The notes below the pieces were generated by a model that did not search any database, had not been told where the DNA came from, and worked only from the letters and a program-made list of their open reading frames with translations. Made by a program: the position numbers and the translations under genes. This document shows positions 12,445 to 13,352 of a DNA stretch of 13,352 nt, piece after piece (the first letter of the stretch is position 1; each line of letters begins with the position of its first letter). This DNA is from an uncultured Faecalibacterium sp. (lineage in GTDB: Bacteria; Bacillota; Clostridia; Oscillospirales; Ruminococcaceae), in contig CAAFQM010000150.1 in NCBI GenBank assembly GCA_900765105.1, forward strand, positions 1-13,352, given 5' to 3'.

Positions 12445-13352
12445 ATGTCTAACTATAAATTTGAGACCCTGCAGCTTCACGTTGGCCAGGAGCAGGCTGA
12501 TCCCGCAACCGATTCCCGTGCAGTGCCCATCTACCAGACCACTTCCTATGTGTTCCGCAACAGCCAGCACGCCGCTGACCGTTTCGGTCTGGCTGACGCA
12601 GGCAACATCTACGGCCGCCTGACCAACTCCACTCAGGATGTGTTCGAGAAGCGCATCGCTGCTCTGGAGGGCGGCGTGGCTGCTCTGGCAACCGCTTCCG
12701 GCGCTGCTGCCATCACCTACACCATCGAAGCACTGGCTCAGGCCGGCGACCACATCGTGGCGCAGAAGACCATCTACGGCGGCAGCTACAACCTGTTGGA
12801 GCACACCCTGACCCAGTTCGGCGTCACCACCACCTTTGTCAATGCGCATGATCTGGCTGAAGTGGAGAACGCCATCCAGCCCAACACCAAGGCCGTCTAT
12901 CTGGAAACTCTGGGCAACCCCAACAGCGACATCCCCGACATCGATGCCATCGCCCAGATCGCTCACAAGCACGGCCTGCCGCTGGTCATCGATAACACCT
13001 TCGGCACCCCGTACCTGATCCGTCCCATCGAGCACGGCGCTGACATCGTGGTCCACTCCGCTACCAAGTTTATCGGCGGCCACGGCACCACCCTGGGCGG
13101 CATCATCGTGGACAGCGGTAAGTTCGACTGGAAGGCCAGCGGCAAGTACGGCAACATTGCTGATCCCAACCCCAGCTACCACGGTGTTTCCTTCGCCGAT
13201 GCAGCCGGCCCCGCTGCGTTCGTCACCTATATCCGCGCCATCCTGCTGCGCGATACCGGTGCTACCATTTCTCCGTTCAACGCCTTCCTGCTGCTGCAGG
13301 GCACCGAGACCCTGAGCCTGCGCATCGAGCGCCATGTGGAGAACACCAAGAA
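12445..13352 (+). CDS. metY: O-acetylhomoserine aminocarboxypropyltransferase (sulfhydrylase), partial
   Basis: A PLP enzyme of the Cys/Met metabolism family that joins sulfide to O-acetylhomoserine to give homocysteine, in direct sulfur assimilation toward methionine; some members also make cysteine from O-acetylserine. The window ends after 302 codons of about 420-430. Motifs seen: the start SNYKFETLQLHVGQE, IYGRLTNST (PLP phosphate contacts from the neighbouring subunit), ATASGAAAI, LETLGNPNSDIPD, VIDNTFGTP with the PLP-ring Asp, and HSATKFIGGHG with the Schiff-base lysine at K208. The LHVGQ opening and the long insert after K208 favour MetY over MetB or MetC. The ATG at 12445 follows AGAGAGGTAAAATACT, a modest ribosome binding site. 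The leader upstream points to cysteine-linked attenuation. Confidence 0.92.
   Translation, partial: MSNYKFETLQLHVGQEQADPATDSRAVPIYQTTSYVFRNSQHAADRFGLADAGNIYGRLTNSTQDVFEKRIAALEGGVAALATASGAAAITYTIEALAQAGDHIVAQKTIYGGSYNLLEHTLTQFGVTTTFVNAHDLAEVENAIQPNTKAVYLETLGNPNSDIPDIDAIAQIAHKHGLPLVIDNTFGTPYLIRPIEHGADIVVHSATKFIGGHGTTLGGIIVDSGKFDWKASGKYGNIADPNPSYHGVSFADAAGPAAFVTYIRAILLRDTGATISPFNAFLLLQGTETLSLRIERHVENTK

Overview
The window looks like chromosomal DNA of a GC-rich gut Firmicute of the Oscillospiraceae, most like Faecalibacterium. This is inferred from strongly GC-biased third positions, AGGAGG-type ribosome binding sites, a DUF3842 gene, a Sapep-type M20 dipeptidase and a tetrahydrofolate (THF) riboswitch ahead of folT-folC. 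No tRNA, rRNA, CRISPR array or intact mobile element was seen.

Layout. Positions 1-576 are a scrap zone: an unidentified minus-strand fragment, a sugar kinase (PfkB) gene cut down to its N-terminal part and its ATP-site motif in different frames, and the start of a minus-strand gene with a strong ribosome binding site that runs into the kinase remnant. Next come two minus-strand groups: pepV with a DUF3842 gene (640-2459, one-base overlap, terminator after), and a MATE transporter, exonuclease III and a small membrane exporter (2581-5222, one operon from a good promoter). Positions 5340-5710 hold no convincing gene, but carry a plus-strand promoter, two long perfect inverted repeats and a terminator, which together suggest a small RNA of about 175 nt. 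The minus-strand folate unit follows (5737-7821): promoter, THF riboswitch, terminator, folT (folate uptake) and folC (polyglutamylation), a feedback-controlled folate salvage operon.

Plus-strand genes then encode an M3 oligopeptidase, a small secreted protein of unknown function and a GNAT acetyltransferase. A bidirectional terminator separates these from a convergent monofunctional peptidoglycan glycosyltransferase.

The most interesting segment is 12063-12445, upstream of metY (O-acetylhomoserine sulfhydrylase, cut by the window end). It has a consensus promoter inside a dyad, a structured leader, a 43-codon reading frame with a strong ribosome binding site and six Cys and five Met codons, and then a terminator hairpin just before metY. 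A segment inside the small frame can pair with the terminator's 5' arm. This looks like a cysteine-sensing, ribosome-mediated attenuator controlling sulfur assimilation.
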